NCBI GenBank assembly: GCA_947446575.1
Contig: CANFHC010000008.1
Coordinates: 62,001-126,000 of the forward strand
Direction of reading: 5' to 3'
Length of the DNA stretch: 64,000 bases
Source of the DNA: Bacteriovoracaceae bacterium
Lineage (GTDB): Bacteria > Bdellovibrionota > Bacteriovoracia > Bacteriovoracales > Bacteriovoracaceae
The position numbers and the translations under genes were made by a program. Positions 35,516-43,938 of this stretch are shown piece by piece. A model generated the notes under the pieces. It saw only the letters and a list, made by a program, of their open reading frames with translations. It was not told the DNA's origin and ran no database searches. Each line of letters starts with the position of its first letter. Within the stretch, counting starts at the first letter, position 1.

Positions 35516-35812
35516 ATGAAAAAATTATTTTTAGTGCTAACTGCCCTGCTTATCTCATCAAATTTAATAGCAGAGACAAAAATGAAAAATGAAATCACCG
35601 ACTCATTTACAGATAAAATTAAAAGCATCAACGAAGAAGAGAAAGAAATAATTGTAGAATTTTCTCGCCATGCCGCTCTTTATAAAATGCAAAAAACCAA
35701 CCCACGTTTTCTCGAACTAAAAGCTAAACTTGAAGTTCATAAAAAAGAGCAAAAGAAAGTTAAAATTATTGCGACAATGCCGATGATGGAAATTAAAGAT
35801 ATCACTGAATAG
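35516..35812 (+). CDS. Small secreted helical protein downstream of the glutaminase-like gene
   Basis: 98-aa secreted protein with a signal peptide (LFLVLTALLISSNLIA) and a highly charged, Lys/Glu-rich helical body (EEKEIIVEFSRHAALYKM, LEVHKKEQKKVK). No cysteines and no known domain. GAGGA precedes the ATG, and only 26 bases separate it from the glutaminase-like gene, so they are probably co-transcribed. A role as chaperone, inhibitor or target of that enzyme is possible but purely contextual. Confidence 0.68.
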   Translation: MKKLFLVLTALLISSNLIAETKMKNEITDSFTDKIKSINEEEKEIIVEFSRHAALYKMQKTNPRFLELKAKLEVHKKEQKKVKIIATMPMMEIKDITE

Positions 35813-35910
35813 TTAACTTTAAACGGGTACGAGTAAAGATTTAGTATTTTAATTTTTTGTAAATAATGTTCTAATTGATCCTATGAACCATTTTTCACAA
35901 AATTTATAAG

Positions 35911-37344
35911 ATGTCTTTTACATCTTCCATTTATTATCTTTTTTTAGCCTCCGCTATGGTAATCTATTTCAATATTCCAGTCCGCTGGCGTATTTACCTT
36001 CTTTTAATTGCTAACTATATTTTCTATCTCTCTTTTAATCCTCGCTATATTATTTTTATTCTAACGACAACAATCGTGAGTTATTCATCAGCTTATATTA
36101 TGAATTTTACTCAAAGTGAAAAAGTGAAAAAGTGTGCACTTGTGTTTGCTTTAGTCGTCGAGTTAATACTTTTAGGAATGACCAAGTACTGGAATCCCAT
36201 AATGGAGTCTACAGGATGGCTTTCGCCAATTAAAATACTTATCCCTCTGGGAATATCTTTTTATACCTTTCAAACAATTGGTTATTTATTTGATGTTTAT
36301 CGAGAAAATTTAAAAGCTGAATTATCATTTCCTAAGTATGCTATGTTTTTAAGTTTTTTTCCTCATCTATTGGCCGGACCTATTGAGCCAGCTCAACATT
36401 TTCTACCCCAGCTTTCAGAAACGATGAAATTTGAGTATAAACGGTTGGCATTTGCGATTTTACTTATTCTTGTCGGCCTATTCAAAAAATTAGTTATTGC
36501 TGATCGATTAGGCCCAGTAGTTAATCTTGTTTTTGATGCACCAAAAGATCATCACGGTTTAGCGATTGTAATGGCTACAATTTTGGCGCGTTATCAAATC
36601 TATTGTGATTTTTCTGGCTATACTGATATTGCCCTGGGATCTGCTATGATGTTTGGTTATAAATTAACCTTAAATTTTAATCGACCTTTTTTTGCAAAAT
36701 CTATTTCAGAGTATTGGAGAAGATGGCATATATCCCTTTCCCAATGGATTCGAGATTATGTTTTTTATCCCTTACTCTCAACACCATTTTCAATTTTGGG
36801 AGCAAACGGCTTAGTTTTACTAACTTTTTTTATCTTGGGATTATGGCACGGTGGAACTATTAACTTTTTATTTTATGGGCTCACTCAGGGTATACTTATT
36901 ATTATCGACAGCAAAACTAAAAGCTTACGCACACGATTTTATCATAAAATGGGATTGAATAATTTTCCAAAAATTTTAAATGCTACCGCTATATCCTTCA
37001 CCTTTTTTTTCTTAGTTGTCCCTCCTACCTTACTTTTTCGGGCAACGCATTTCTCTGATACTAAAATACTTTTAAGCAATCTAACGAATCAATCATGGTC
37101 GCGAATTGATTTAGCATTTTTATTTAAGAGTGAATACCTTTTGGAAAGTTTGATAATTGCCTTGGTCGGAATTTTCTTGTTAGAATTAATGGACTGGATT
37201 CAAAAAACTCAATTTGATCTTGCTGAATATATTTATTCCAAACCTAAATCATTATTAATTTTTATCATAACCGCATTACTGTTTTCGATTTTAATTTTTG
37301 GCATGATTGAAGATCACACGCAATTCATTTACACTAGATTTTAG
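35911..37344 (+). CDS. MBOAT-family membrane-bound O-acyltransferase (AlgI-like)
   Basis: 477-aa polytopic membrane protein. The MBOAT/AlgI landmarks are present: LFLSFFPHLLAGPIEPAQHF, CDFSGYTDIALGSAMMFGY, SISEYWRRWHISLSQWIRDY and the catalytic-histidine block LGLWHGGTINFLFYG. AlgI-type enzymes bring acyl groups, usually acetyl, across the inner membrane onto extracellular polysaccharides or cell-wall polymers. The gene is convergent with an SGNH-like protein (four-base overlap), the usual partner type for such enzymes. Substrate glycan unknown. Confidence 0.92.
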   Translation: MSFTSSIYYLFLASAMVIYFNIPVRWRIYLLLIANYIFYLSFNPRYIIFILTTTIVSYSSAYIMNFTQSEKVKKCALVFALVVELILLGMTKYWNPIMESTGWLSPIKILIPLGISFYTFQTIGYLFDVYRENLKAELSFPKYAMFLSFFPHLLAGPIEPAQHFLPQLSETMKFEYKRLAFAILLILVGLFKKLVIADRLGPVVNLVFDAPKDHHGLAIVMATILARYQIYCDFSGYTDIALGSAMMFGYKLTLNFNRPFFAKSISEYWRRWHISLSQWIRDYVFYPLLSTPFSILGANGLVLLTFFILGLWHGGTINFLFYGLTQGILIIIDSKTKSLRTRFYHKMGLNNFPKILNATAISFTFFFLVVPPTLLFRATHFSDTKILLSNLTNQSWSRIDLAFLFKSEYLLESLIIALVGIFLLELMDWIQKTQFDLAEYIYSKPKSLLIFIITALLFSILIFGMIEDHTQFIYTRF

Positions 37345-38324
37345 TGTAAGATTTTATTTAAAAATAATGAATCGACTATTTGTTTTGCTCCAAGCACACT
37401 TGGATGACTCGAGTCAAATTTATCAAAATCAAATTTTATTATTTTGGTTTTTGTGTTCCTTTCCCAAATAGGAATATATTCATCTGGCCCTGTCCATAAT
37501 ATTGTAAAATCCTCTACATCAAATTGTTCCCGATACATTTTTTCAATTGAAGCAAAGACTCTTGCGGCCAGTGCGATCTGGGATTGGTCAGTCTTTTTGT
37601 AAAAATAACTTAAGTGTTGACCGCAAAAAATTAAAGGAGCACAGATATTTGAGATAAGTCTTTGCATTAAACTCCCATTTTTCTTAAAGTTTCCTCTGTA
37701 CTCAAATTCACCAGGAGATTTTTCTACTAAATAGGGAGAAGTGGATGCATAAAGTAAATGATCGTATGTTCCTAGAAAACGTCGAATATCTTGATCACCT
37801 GTAATGATGATTGCAGAACCTTTTTTCTGCTTAATTTTTTTAGATAATTGATCTTGTTTAAAAAGCAACCAGTTGTCATTTGGTCCATAACCCAAAAATC
37901 CCAGAGAATAGGCTTCATATATTTTACTTCGAGTGTTTATAAGATGGGCAATTGTGCTGTCATCTGATAACCCTTCACCGAAAGCGACGGAGCCGTCAAT
38001 GAGGAAAAAATGTTTGGTTTTACCTGGCAAGTGAGAGGCTGAACTTATTCGCAATCCATATTGATCTATAGTATAAAGAGCTTTATAGATTAATTTTCCG
38101 TTTTTATATTTTTCTATATCAGATTTAGAATTGGGTTGTGGGATTCTGCCAAAAACATCATCTGGAGTTGTTAAATCATCTCCTCTTAATTTAAATTCTA
38201 CTCCACCAACTTCCTGACCATACCTGATAAGATCATTTGAAGTAGCGTTGTCTGCAAAAAAATAAAGATTCAGATGAAGAAGAATTGTAAAAATTGTGAG
38301 AATTTTTAAATTTAAATAATTCAT
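37341..38324 (-). CDS. SGNH/GDSL hydrolase-like exported protein
   Basis: 327-aa protein with an N-terminal hydrophobic signal or anchor (LKILTIFTILLHLNLYFFA). It shows the SGNH pattern: block I as FLIDGSVAFGEGL (DGS with a nucleophile serine), block III-like LGYGPNDNW, and block V as FDSSHPSVLGAKQIVDSL with Asp and His of the triad. Such proteins work beside MBOAT enzymes as AlgJ/AlgX- or DltD-like acyl transferases or as esterases. The convergent MBOAT gene overlaps it by four bases. Family assignment is by motif only. Confidence 0.68.
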   Translation of the reverse strand: MNYLNLKILTIFTILLHLNLYFFADNATSNDLIRYGQEVGGVEFKLRGDDLTTPDDVFGRIPQPNSKSDIEKYKNGKLIYKALYTIDQYGLRISSASHLPGKTKHFFLIDGSVAFGEGLSDDSTIAHLINTRSKIYEAYSLGFLGYGPNDNWLLFKQDQLSKKIKQKKGSAIIITGDQDIRRFLGTYDHLLYASTSPYLVEKSPGEFEYRGNFKKNGSLMQRLISNICAPLIFCGQHLSYFYKKTDQSQIALAARVFASIEKMYREQFDVEDFTILWTGPDEYIPIWERNTKTKIIKFDFDKFDSSHPSVLGAKQIVDSLFLNKILH

Positions 38325-38356
38325 GCTAGATTCTTATTCATTGATTTGGATCTCAT

Positions 38357-39100
38357 TTAAGGATTCAGCAACCTAGGATATCCCGATCGCATGTATGACT
38401 TAGTGATTATATCAAAGAGAGAGTCATTTTCATTGCGATTTAGTTTCTCTGGATTAAGACTTTTTAAAATCTGTGCTTTCTCTTCCGATTTCTCAGAAAT
38501 ATTGTGCTCTGTGGGAACATAATGAGCTTTTTCATTCACAATTCCTAATGTTGTGTTGACTGATATTTCTTTGGATTTTATTTTTTCACTTTCAGGACTT
38601 TTTTCAAGATTTTTTTTGGTGTTCTTAATCATATTGCTGATTTTTTCAGCTAGTATTTTTTTCGCTTTTTTTCTATCTTCTTGCCCTTTTTGATAACCTT
38701 TTTTTATTTCAGTATAATCGGCAGCGTGATTTTTTAAGAGTGATTTTCTGACATCAAGATTTAATTTATCCAATTTGATATAGAGCTCTTTGATTTCATC
38801 ACTATCTGAGAGGCCTTTAGCCTTTAGATCCATAATTTTGTAAAAGACATCATAGGATTCTTTAAGTTTTGTTTTTTCTTCGGTTTTAAAAACTTTATTC
38901 CCATTTTTATCAGTGATGTCATAGTAATTTGATTTGAATGTTTTAGGCTTAAAATTTATACAAGAATTCGACTTTAAACATTCACAATTCTTGTCAACTA
39001 ACATTTTACCTGCACCACCAGGCGATAAACATCCATTTGGTTCACTGGCCATTGCAAAATTAGAAACAATTAGTAATACGACAATTCTAACCATAGTCAT
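38357..39100 (-). CDS. Secreted Lys-rich helical protein
   Basis: 247-aa secreted protein with a signal peptide (VRIVVLLIVSNFAMA), an N-terminal cysteine pair cluster (NGCLSPG, DKNCECLKSNSC) and a long charged helical region (KKGYQKGQEDRKKAKKILAEK). Ends in SYMRSGYPRLLNP. AAGGA precedes the first ATG. It is the third gene of an operon of secreted coiled-coil proteins, 18 bases after the 632-aa protein. No known domain. Confidence 0.72.
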   Translation of the reverse strand: MTMVRIVVLLIVSNFAMASEPNGCLSPGGAGKMLVDKNCECLKSNSCINFKPKTFKSNYYDITDKNGNKVFKTEEKTKLKESYDVFYKIMDLKAKGLSDSDEIKELYIKLDKLNLDVRKSLLKNHAADYTEIKKGYQKGQEDRKKAKKILAEKISNMIKNTKKNLEKSPESEKIKSKEISVNTTLGIVNEKAHYVPTEHNISEKSEEKAQILKSLNPEKLNRNENDSLFDIITKSYMRSGYPRLLNP

Positions 39101-39118
39101 TTTTTAAAATTCCTTTTC

Positions 39119-41017
39119 TTACTTTAATTTTTTAGCGAGTGCTGTATCAAATTCTTTTAAAATATCATCAATTTTTACAGATGATTTATAACCTTCTTCT
39201 AGCTTCTTTTTGTATCGAGCAGTACTGAAATTCTTTAAATATTCAATGAGAGGATCTATCTTCTTTTTATCTGCTTCGTTAAGAGTATTCTTTGTTTGAT
39301 CATGTGTTTTATGAAACAGAACTAACATTGAATCAAGGTAGCAAATATTATTAACGATCATCGCTCTTATATTGCGATTAAGTTCGTTTGTCTTATCCAG
39401 AGCAGCAGCATTGTATTTCGCTCTTGAATCTGGTGTCTTCATGGCCTCTAGAGTTGCAATTTGTTTAGCTGTTGATTTGGCTTGATAATCAGCAAGAGCA
39501 TTACCAAGTGTTTCGATATTATCTCCACCAGAACCCATGTTATAAAATTTATCTAAAATAGCAGCCGTGGACTTATCATCATCTGCAGGTCGAGCAGTCA
39601 TCAAATTATTTTCTTCTCTCGTCGTTGTTCCTCCAAGAAGAGTATAGTATTTTTTATCAGGAGCATCGGTTTTTGAAGAAGAAAGGTGGTCTGCTGCACT
39701 TTTAAAGTATGTATCAACATAATATTTAGAAATTTGATCGGCATAGCCAGGATCAATTTGACATTCAGCTGATACTGAATCTCCACCACAGACAGTAATT
39801 CCCTCATTTCTTTTAATTTCTGGATGTTCTAATTGATATCTTCCCCAATGCGGCTCTTGAAGTTTCAAACCCAACATGCTCGAGAGTGCTTGATCAGTAT
39901 CAATCATAGTAAATTCATTTCCATTAACTTTAAAATGAACATCTTGTCCGTTTGCATCGCCGTAGATAGTTCCTGATAAAAGTGCGAGAACTGTTCGTGA
40001 TTCAAAATTCATTTTTGTTTTTAATAATTCTAGTAACTCCTTAGTCGCATTCTCGACATCTTTAGTTGCCTTTTCTACATCTTTCGTCGCTTTATCTACT
40101 TCTTTAGCAGCAGCTGCTATAGCTGCCGTTTTCCCTGATTCACACGAATTACTATCACTGGCACTTGTATCACAAACAATAGCGTTCGCAGCACTAAGAG
40201 ATGAGTTTGCTTTGGTAAGTGCTTCTTTTGATTTTTTTAAATCTTCTTTGGCCTTTTTTAATTTAGCTAATGCAGATGTTAGTTCTTTATTGACCTCTTT
40301 GATTTTATTTTCTTGAGTTTGAATTCCTGCAACTCTAGATGTTTGCTCTTCCATTGCTTTATTGACAATCGTTTCTAGTTCAGTTGCTTTTTGATATAAT
40401 GTATCGCTGTCAGAAAATAATGCCGATAAATTACTCATAATTTGATACATCGTACATGCATAATAATTTAATTGATTTTGACTACCATCTAGACTTGAAG
40501 ATGAATTAGTTATTGGTCCATTTAAAGTTTGACAAGATTTTATATAATCTTTAGTTCTTAAATTAACCGCCGATTCATTATATGTTAACTTTGCTGTATT
40601 TAAAGTTTCAGATGCAGTTGTCATACTAGAAGATTCAGATTGGGCCGAACCGAGAATCGGTTTAGCACGGTTTGGATTATCCAGCATAGAAATTGAAGTT
40701 TCCATTAAATCAAGACGAGCAGCTCCTGTGGCCATACTAAGCGCTTTATTAGCAGTTGTGTCGTTATTACAACTTTGTTTTCCATAAAGCGATTCGAGGG
40801 AATAGATTTTGCTTTCAATGGCCGATTCCTCTGACGTTTTACTTTTTAAATTATATTTAGATTTTAAATTATCTAATGTTAAACCTGAAGCATCGAATTC
40901 AACTGCAACAGGACCAAAGACTGGTCCAACTGTTGGTCCTATAACCGCTTGAGCTTGAGCATGCTGGGAGTTTGAGGCTAAGAATGATAGAATTAATATG
41001 ATTTTAAAAGAACTCAT
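39119..41017 (-). CDS. Large secreted coiled-coil protein
   Basis: 632-aa secreted protein with a signal peptide (IILILSFLASNSQHAQA). Residues about 215-335 form a long coiled coil that includes three seven-residue repeats of the K-D-V-E-x-A-T type, flanked by CDTSASDSNSCESGK, a probable disulfide loop between helices. A globular part follows (VHFKVNGNEFTMIDTDQALSSM; CGGDSVSAECQIDPGYADQI), then more helix. AAGGAA precedes the ATG. Central gene of a three-gene operon, 20 bases after the 112-aa protein. The shape suggests an envelope filament or scaffold. Family not recognised. Confidence 0.75.
   Translation of the reverse strand: MSSFKIILILSFLASNSQHAQAQAVIGPTVGPVFGPVAVEFDASGLTLDNLKSKYNLKSKTSEESAIESKIYSLESLYGKQSCNNDTTANKALSMATGAARLDLMETSISMLDNPNRAKPILGSAQSESSSMTTASETLNTAKLTYNESAVNLRTKDYIKSCQTLNGPITNSSSSLDGSQNQLNYYACTMYQIMSNLSALFSDSDTLYQKATELETIVNKAMEEQTSRVAGIQTQENKIKEVNKELTSALAKLKKAKEDLKKSKEALTKANSSLSAANAIVCDTSASDSNSCESGKTAAIAAAAKEVDKATKDVEKATKDVENATKELLELLKTKMNFESRTVLALLSGTIYGDANGQDVHFKVNGNEFTMIDTDQALSSMLGLKLQEPHWGRYQLEHPEIKRNEGITVCGGDSVSAECQIDPGYADQISKYYVDTYFKSAADHLSSSKTDAPDKKYYTLLGGTTTREENNLMTARPADDDKSTAAILDKFYNMGSGGDNIETLGNALADYQAKSTAKQIATLEAMKTPDSRAKYNAAALDKTNELNRNIRAMIVNNICYLDSMLVLFHKTHDQTKNTLNEADKKKIDPLIEYLKNFSTARYKKKLEEGYKSSVKIDDILKEFDTALAKKLK
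40040..40102 (-). repeat. Three 21-bp tandem repeats coding for coiled-coil heptads
   Basis: Three adjacent 21-base units inside the 632-aa protein gene (starting at 40040, 40061 and 40082) encode heptads of the form VDKATKD, VEKATKD, VENATKE. They differ at several positions, so the array is old or under selection. Each unit adds exactly one heptad, keeping the coil in register. Confidence 0.75.
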
Positions 41018-41037
41018 AAAAAATTTCCTTATGTGTA

Positions 41038-41376
41038 CTATTGTTTATTTTTTTTTATTTTTACCGAATCGTTATTACATTTTTGTATTTCATTAATTGA
41101 TCCGAGTTTGCGGCATTCTTCAAAACTTTCCATGTGTTTAAAGACTTGCTCATCAAACTCTTCTTGCTTTTGATCTAGAGAAGCATCGATCTGTGCTTGA
41201 TCAGCAGAACTGCGAGAGAATGCTGGCTTCATTGATGCATTTTTTTCTATTTTTGCATCATCTAGTTCTATTTTGGGAGTGTCAGCTTTTTTAGTTGTAT
41301 CAGCTTTTTGAGTGGTAGTCGCAGCTCCAAAGAGCTGAAGTGAAATCATAAATAAAATTATTACAATAAATCGCAT
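41038..41376 (-). CDS. Small secreted helical protein
   Basis: 112-aa secreted protein with a signal peptide (FIVIILFMISLQLFGA) followed by a Thr/Lys/Asp linker with a short internal repeat (KADTTKKADTPK) and a helical C-terminal half with two cysteines (EECRKLG, QKCNNDS). GGTAGG precedes the ATG. First gene of the three-gene secreted coiled-coil operon. Function unknown. Confidence 0.7.
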   Translation of the reverse strand: MRFIVIILFMISLQLFGAATTTQKADTTKKADTPKIELDDAKIEKNASMKPAFSRSSADQAQIDASLDQKQEEFDEQVFKHMESFEECRKLGSINEIQKCNNDSVKIKKNKQ

Positions 41377-41657
41377 AATTACCTACCTTCTCTAAAATTA
41401 AGACTCTTCGAGGATAAGTGTTAATGCCTGTTTCCTCTATTATATTCGTAATCTTTTCTGATATTAAGTAATTATATGGATTTTTTCAGCTAATGATAGC
41501 CAATTAATTCTGTAGTTCTATATCCTCCAGTCTTAAATAACGGTCATCGGATAGCACCACTTATTTTTCAAAGAGTAGTGATCTTTTTGCTCAATTAATT
41601 TTGGGGCAAAAAAGTTCTCTTAAGATTCTCTGTTGTTTTGTCTATTACAATAGATGA

Positions 41658-42233
41658 ATGATTAGAGTGCTATATTTTTTATTTCTTTGCCTGCTCAATT
41701 CGGCGTTTGGATCAGACTATTCTTATCTCGATCCGGAACATTTAATTCCAGCAACTCAATTGAAAACAGCATTGAATTATTTTGAATCTCATCAAGATCT
41801 AATAAAAAATAAACAGTATATGGGAATTATTGATTTTAAATTACACAATTCTAAAGAGCGATTTTATATTATCGATATGGTCAGCGGAAAAGTTGAAAAA
41901 TACCTAGTTGCTCATGGAAAAAATTCTGATACCGATTTTGATGGATACGCTACAAAGTTCTCTAATATCAACGATTCAAAAATGAGCTCCCTTGGTTTTT
42001 ACCTGACTGCAGAAACTTATAATGGTGATCATGGATACTCTCTTCGACTCGATGGTCTTTCATCGACAAATTCAAATGCTCGTGAGCGTGCAATTGTTCT
42101 TCATGGAGCTCAATACGTTGCTCCTGGAGATAAAATTGGAAGAAGTTTTGGATGCCCGGCCGTTGAGATGCGCTTTCATCAATTAATTATAGATGAATTA
42201 AAAGGAAGATCTTTAATTTTTACTAGTTACTAA
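41658..42233 (+). CDS. Secreted murein L,D-transpeptidase (YkuD_2 type)
   Basis: 191-aa exported protein with a signal peptide (VLYFLFLCLLNSAFG) and a YkuD_2-type (PF13645) catalytic domain: IVLHGAQYV (catalytic His) and the nucleophile block GRSFGCPAVEM (Cys). Upstream blocks YMGIIDFKLHN, YLVAHGKNSD and SSLGFYLTAETYNGDHGYSLRLDGL are typical. L,D-transpeptidases form 3-3 crosslinks or attach groups to peptidoglycan; in Bdellovibrio relatives many copies are used to alter the prey wall. Convergent with the DMT transporter gene, overlapping it by 21 bases. Confidence 0.9.
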   Translation: MIRVLYFLFLCLLNSAFGSDYSYLDPEHLIPATQLKTALNYFESHQDLIKNKQYMGIIDFKLHNSKERFYIIDMVSGKVEKYLVAHGKNSDTDFDGYATKFSNINDSKMSSLGFYLTAETYNGDHGYSLRLDGLSSTNSNARERAIVLHGAQYVAPGDKIGRSFGCPAVEMRFHQLIIDELKGRSLIFTSY

Positions 42234-43112
42234 TTTATCTTTTTGAATTGAGATTAAATTCCCTAAAATGCAAAAGATTATTCCTCCCAAGATATGGGGA
42301 GTGAATTTTACATTTTCAAATAATGAGGAAACTACAACCGCAATCATGGGAGCAATAATACTGCTGTAAGCCGCGCGATCAGCTCCAATAGTGGTGACCA
42401 ATGTTTGATAGGCCCAAAAAGCGATTACTGAACCAAATACGGCAAGATAAATTAGGGAAAGAATAAAAGTTAGAGAGGTAGGGAATGCAAAATTTTCTTG
42501 TCGAACTAAACCGATACAAAAACTCATCAAAGCGCCATAAAGCATTCCATAAGAATTAAATATAACCACAGGTACTTTCATCCTGTGATTTTTGTAGGCG
42601 AACATATTTCCAGTTGATGCAAAAAGTGTGGCAACAATACCAATGATCACTCCGAAAATGGGGCCAACTCCGGCCTGAAATCCTAAAATTTCTTTCCAAA
42701 ATAAAAGAGTGATTCCAAATGCCCCCATGAGTCCACCCACAAATACATTGCGCGAGATTGGTTTTTTAAACCACAAACGCATTCCGATCATGTTGAAGTA
42801 GACGAGAGATGTAAAAGTTAAAGCCACTAAGCCAGAGCTCATTTTTTCTTCGGCGACATAGGTGAGAATATAGTTAAAGCAAAAATTGAAGCATCCTTGC
42901 AGGAAAAAAAAGAGGTGATTTTTTAAAGGATATTTAATAGATTTTTTTGTGATTATAAAATTAAAAAGAAACATTAAAACTGCTGCTAGTAAAAATCGAT
43001 AAAAAACACCTACGGTAGGTGAGGTTTCATTGATTTGAAATTTAATAACCAGCCAAGTTGTTCCCCAAATAAGAGAGCAAATTATAAATAAAAGTAAATT
43101 TCTGGATTTCAT
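42213..43112 (-). CDS. EamA/DMT-family transporter
   Basis: 299-aa inner-membrane protein with ten hydrophobic helices in two EamA repeats. Typical blocks are IWGTTWLVIKFQINETSPTVGVFYRFLLAA in repeat 1 and SVIAFWAYQTLVTTIGADRAAYSSIIAPMIAVVVS in repeat 2. Members export amino acids and other metabolites. No neighbour indicates the substrate. Divergent from the DUF4097 gene; 3' end overlaps the L,D-transpeptidase gene. Confidence 0.88.
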   Translation of the reverse strand: MKSRNLLLFIICSLIWGTTWLVIKFQINETSPTVGVFYRFLLAAVLMFLFNFIITKKSIKYPLKNHLFFFLQGCFNFCFNYILTYVAEEKMSSGLVALTFTSLVYFNMIGMRLWFKKPISRNVFVGGLMGAFGITLLFWKEILGFQAGVGPIFGVIIGIVATLFASTGNMFAYKNHRMKVPVVIFNSYGMLYGALMSFCIGLVRQENFAFPTSLTFILSLIYLAVFGSVIAFWAYQTLVTTIGADRAAYSSIIAPMIAVVVSSLFENVKFTPHILGGIIFCILGNLISIQKDKLVTSKN

Positions 43113-43186
43113 ATGGGCAAATCTTTCTGCGTGGTTTAGAATATAGTGAATAAAGATTAGCTTCTATCGGCATTGGAGTAAACCCT

Positions 43187-43879
43187 ATGAAGATTATTTT
43201 TTGGACGTTTCTTCTTTTGATATCTGCTGCAAGTGCATCTGAAAGCCTGGGGCGCGAGACAAAAGATTTTGAAAGTAACGGAATAAAGTCACTAGAAATC
43301 TCTAATCCTAAAGGGGAGATTCTTGTGAGCTTTGTGAAAAATTCTAAGAAAATTAGAGTTATTGTTGAAAAAATGCAATTTGATCCTAAATGTAAATTAT
43401 TAATTGAATCTGAATTAGGAATTGTTAAAGTACGAGTTGAACACGAAAATGCTCTTTTTGATAAAGCAAATTGTGTAAGTAAAATGAAAATTGAAGTTCC
43501 TAATAAATTAATTAATATTGATGTTTCTTCTGGAACTGCCAACGTAAAATTAATTGATATCGACAGTAAAATAGTATTTAAAACAGCAACAGGTTTAGTG
43601 GAGATAAATGGTGAATTGCTAAAGAATGTTGAAGGAAAAACTGCTACTGGTAACATGCGGATATCGTATAATAATTGTCCAAATCGAGCTGACATTGATT
43701 TAGTTACGGCCACTGGCGACGCTGAAATTCTTCTGCCAAGTCATTGTAAAATTAAGGTCACACACAAAAGTGCAACCGGTGATTTATTTAATGAACTTGG
43801 AGAAACTGAAGATTTTCAAGTTTTAATTAACTCAAAATCGGCGGCGGGAAGCCTGAAAATTAGAAAACTTGCAAAATAA
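43187..43879 (+). CDS. Secreted DUF4097-type beta-helix protein
   Basis: 230-aa secreted protein with a signal peptide (IIFWTFLLLISAASA). The body has repeating short strands with A-T-G turns (KTATGLVEINGE, KTATGNMRISY, TATGDAEILL, SATGDLFNEL, SAAGSLKIRKL), as in DUF4097/putative adhesin proteins that fold as a right-handed beta-solenoid. An early block, FESNGIKSLEISNPKGEILVSF, starts the solenoid. Function unknown. A peroxiredoxin-like fusion gene follows on the same strand after about 60 bases. Confidence 0.82.
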   Translation: MKIIFWTFLLLISAASASESLGRETKDFESNGIKSLEISNPKGEILVSFVKNSKKIRVIVEKMQFDPKCKLLIESELGIVKVRVEHENALFDKANCVSKMKIEVPNKLINIDVSSGTANVKLIDIDSKIVFKTATGLVEINGELLKNVEGKTATGNMRISYNNCPNRADIDLVTATGDAEILLPSHCKIKVTHKSATGDLFNELGETEDFQVLINSKSAAGSLKIRKLAK

Positions 43880-43938
43880 TTTTTTTGTCTAAACATCATC
43901 TTATCCCCAAAAAAGCATTTATTGACTACAATATATGG

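Noticed and set aside
40040-40102. 21-bp repeats considered as a CRISPR or regulatory array
   Set aside because: Units are directly adjacent, degenerate and in frame with a coiled coil; there are no spacers.
43042-43713. A 223-codon frame on the - strand over the DUF4097 gene
   Set aside because: It is antisense to a gene with a signal peptide and clear repeat pattern, overlaps the DMT gene start, and its protein reads as low-complexity Ser/Ile/Phe text without motifs.
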